Of a DNA stretch of 64,000 bases, positions 62,272-64,000 are shown in pieces. This stretch comes from Pteria penguin (lineage: Eukaryota > Mollusca > Bivalvia > Pterioida > Pteriidae): contig CM068587.1 of NCBI GenBank assembly GCA_035048485.1, forward strand, positions 45,879,496 through 45,943,495, in the 5' to 3' direction. The notes under the pieces were generated by a model. That model was given only the letters and a program-made list of their open reading frames with translations, was not told where the DNA came from and did no database searches. The translations under genes and the position numbers were made by a program. Position 1 is the stretch's first letter. Each line of letters starts with the position of its first letter.

Positions 62272-64000
62272 TTGTATAGAGAAACCAGACACGTACCTCC
62301 ACCATATAGGCGATGTGATCCTAACATGGAGGTAAACAGTAATCAATCAATCAATCAATCATTAGGGGTTGTTGTGTGTGTCTTTTAATGTGGTGGTACT
62401 ACCTGTGCTTCTTTCTAGCTAAATGTGGCATCGATCAGTTAAAAAAAATACTTAAGCTGAGTACGATCTCCTTATTTATGGTTTAAGGGCACCACATCAA
62501 ATAATTTCATGTCATGATATATTCATGCCCTTAGAGACGTATATAATGCTATATAGACAACCATATTAGGAGATGAAGTATGTCAACACACCTTGGACTG
62601 ATGCAAATCAAAAGCAACGGGATAGAGAAGCTGCCAAACTGACAAATGAGATAGGCGTTTGGGGAGCAGTTTTATGTTGTCAGACGTGTTCATTATACGG
62701 TAAATCCCGTGTGCTGTAAGAGTAATTTTATGGCTTGCATCACTCTGCTTTGAACTGCGTTCGATCACAATATCATGTATTGCTGGGGCGGTGAAAGAAA
62801 TCGATGCTCAGTAGAAGTGGTTTGTTGCTTGCGTCTTTGTAGGTCATATTGGAACGTGGCATGATCACCAGGTTTCCCAGAATTTGGGGCATTCTAAAAC
62901 TCGGTTGATGTATTGCGACCTCTGGGGAAATTATGAAAACGGAAAAAATGTGATTTTTGGTAATGACGCTGTATCTTGTAGTTATTCCAGTTTCTTTGTC
63001 GTTAATTGTACGTTTGTTGTTTGTTATTCTGTATATTAGTACATTTGTAAAGCGGTAGTCCACCCGATGCATTTTATAGCACTAAAGAGAACATGAGAAC
63101 CCACAGCTTAAATGTAAACAACACACCACGCCCCCACTTTATGTGATAGTGTTTTATCACATGGCATGACAGTAGTGTTTGCAATTTTAAGGAGTTATCG
63201 GGTACGTGATGGCAAGAATAGGTAAAATGTTCTATTTTACCTTTTGCAAATGTAATGAAGAAAACATAGCAGTAATCCTTTTGAAGGCAGTGTTTAAAGT
63301 CATGAATAGTCCTCGGAAAAAATTAAAGTTTCTGGGGGAAATGCCTATTCTGGTATATATTGCATACATTGATATCCTACGGAACACGTAAAGGATGCTG
63401 TTGGGTTATTTATAGCCCGTCGATACGTGTGCATCCTTTGGCAAAATGCCGCCGTCAGAAAAAGCTGACTGATCCAAAACCGACGGCGATGACTCGATTT
63501 TATAGCGGAAAAAACTACACGACCTTCAATTTGATGGTGGTTTAATGTCATTTTAACCTTTCCTGGGGTAATTTTATGTATTTCCGATCGTCTGGATCTG
63601 TAATCGGCTATATAGATGGTGGGACAACGTACCTGTTATACTGGGAAGTACACACGTGGACTGAGAGACGGATATCGCACATTAATCGCTTTCATTCAGT
63701 ATCAGTGTCGCATATTCCCCTTTTGTTTTATGCCAAATCAAGTCCGTTCACCTTGTCTGATGTCCCGAGTGACTTTATTACGATGAAGGGTTTATGCAGA
63801 GTCATATACATAGCATTTGATGTTTTAATACTTATTTCACCTTGTCTACCTGGTGTAAATCTCGAGGTTCTGGGATAAACAAAAGCATAATATATGCACG
63901 TGGAGGCTTGAGAGTATAGACAGGTATATATGAATGGCCATGAAGCAAGTTATGTGCTGTTGTCGGCCTTATCTCGGTGAGCCTGTGCGGAATTTGACAG

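Larger units (their letters stand above)
59837..64000. other. Beta-spectrin intron 4 (incomplete)
   Basis: After the donor at 59837 no exon encoding the next CH2 segment is found to the end of the window. It holds two decayed copies of the preceding exon (59912-60240), a 24-bp duplication at 60519-60566, a diverged SINE at 60640-60890, and a short 18-bp tandem repeat at 62199-62271. The open frames at 62773-63072 and 63576-63878 show no family. Confidence 0.5.

Noticed and set aside
63576..63878. 100-codon + frame near the right edge
   Set aside because: There is no recognisable family, it lies inside spectrin intron 4, and its borders do not suggest an exon.

Overview
The window looks like nuclear DNA of a marine mollusc, most likely a bivalve. 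It is AT-rich, its genes are split into small exons by long introns with GT-AG borders, and it is packed with tRNA-derived SINEs ending in runs of AATC, short foldback (MITE-like) elements, and the dispersed 'gggggcat / GACCTTGACC' repeats familiar from mollusc genomes. Nothing bacterial is present, so operons, ribosome-binding sites and CRISPR arrays do not apply. Most open frames longer than 60 codons are chance or repeat-derived.

Three protein genes can be supported, all on the + strand. (1) 5718-7022 is an intronless TRIM-like reading frame with a coiled coil and an NHL-type propeller but no RING or B-box. (2) 13835-37285 is a complete VPS39 gene. I rebuilt 26 coding exons giving 878 residues in one continuous frame, from the conserved start to the C-terminal cysteine motif. 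VPS39 is a HOPS tether subunit for endosome-lysosome fusion. (3) 53519-59836 is the 5' part of a conventional beta-spectrin gene. It covers the N-terminus, CH1 and the start of CH2, and the gene runs off the right edge. An alternative first exon lies at 56407-56509. These three genes have no evident functional link.

Layout: 1-5640 is noncoding with repeats, a mariner transposase remnant (minus strand, about 3318-3500) and a hAT-type element with a perfect 8-bp target duplication (4190-4608). 5718-7022 is the TRIM-like gene. 7023-13834 is intergenic, with nested palindromes, minisatellites and SINEs. VPS39 follows, its introns holding many repeats. 37286-53489 is intergenic or spectrin 5' sequence, including a 30-unit 42-bp array. 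Beta-spectrin and its introns run to the end.

The most unusual feature is that two unrelated genes carry tandem arrays that begin inside an exon and run across its 5' splice site. In VPS39, the last 29 coding bases of exon 14 plus the first 15 intron bases have become a 44-bp minisatellite with 26 consecutive donor copies. All three sense frames are open across it, and eight of the extra donors would keep the reading frame. In beta-spectrin, the 3' half of the CH2 exon plus its donor and about 75 bp of intron has been copied twice more at 161-167 bp spacing. Those copies carry frame-breaking indels.
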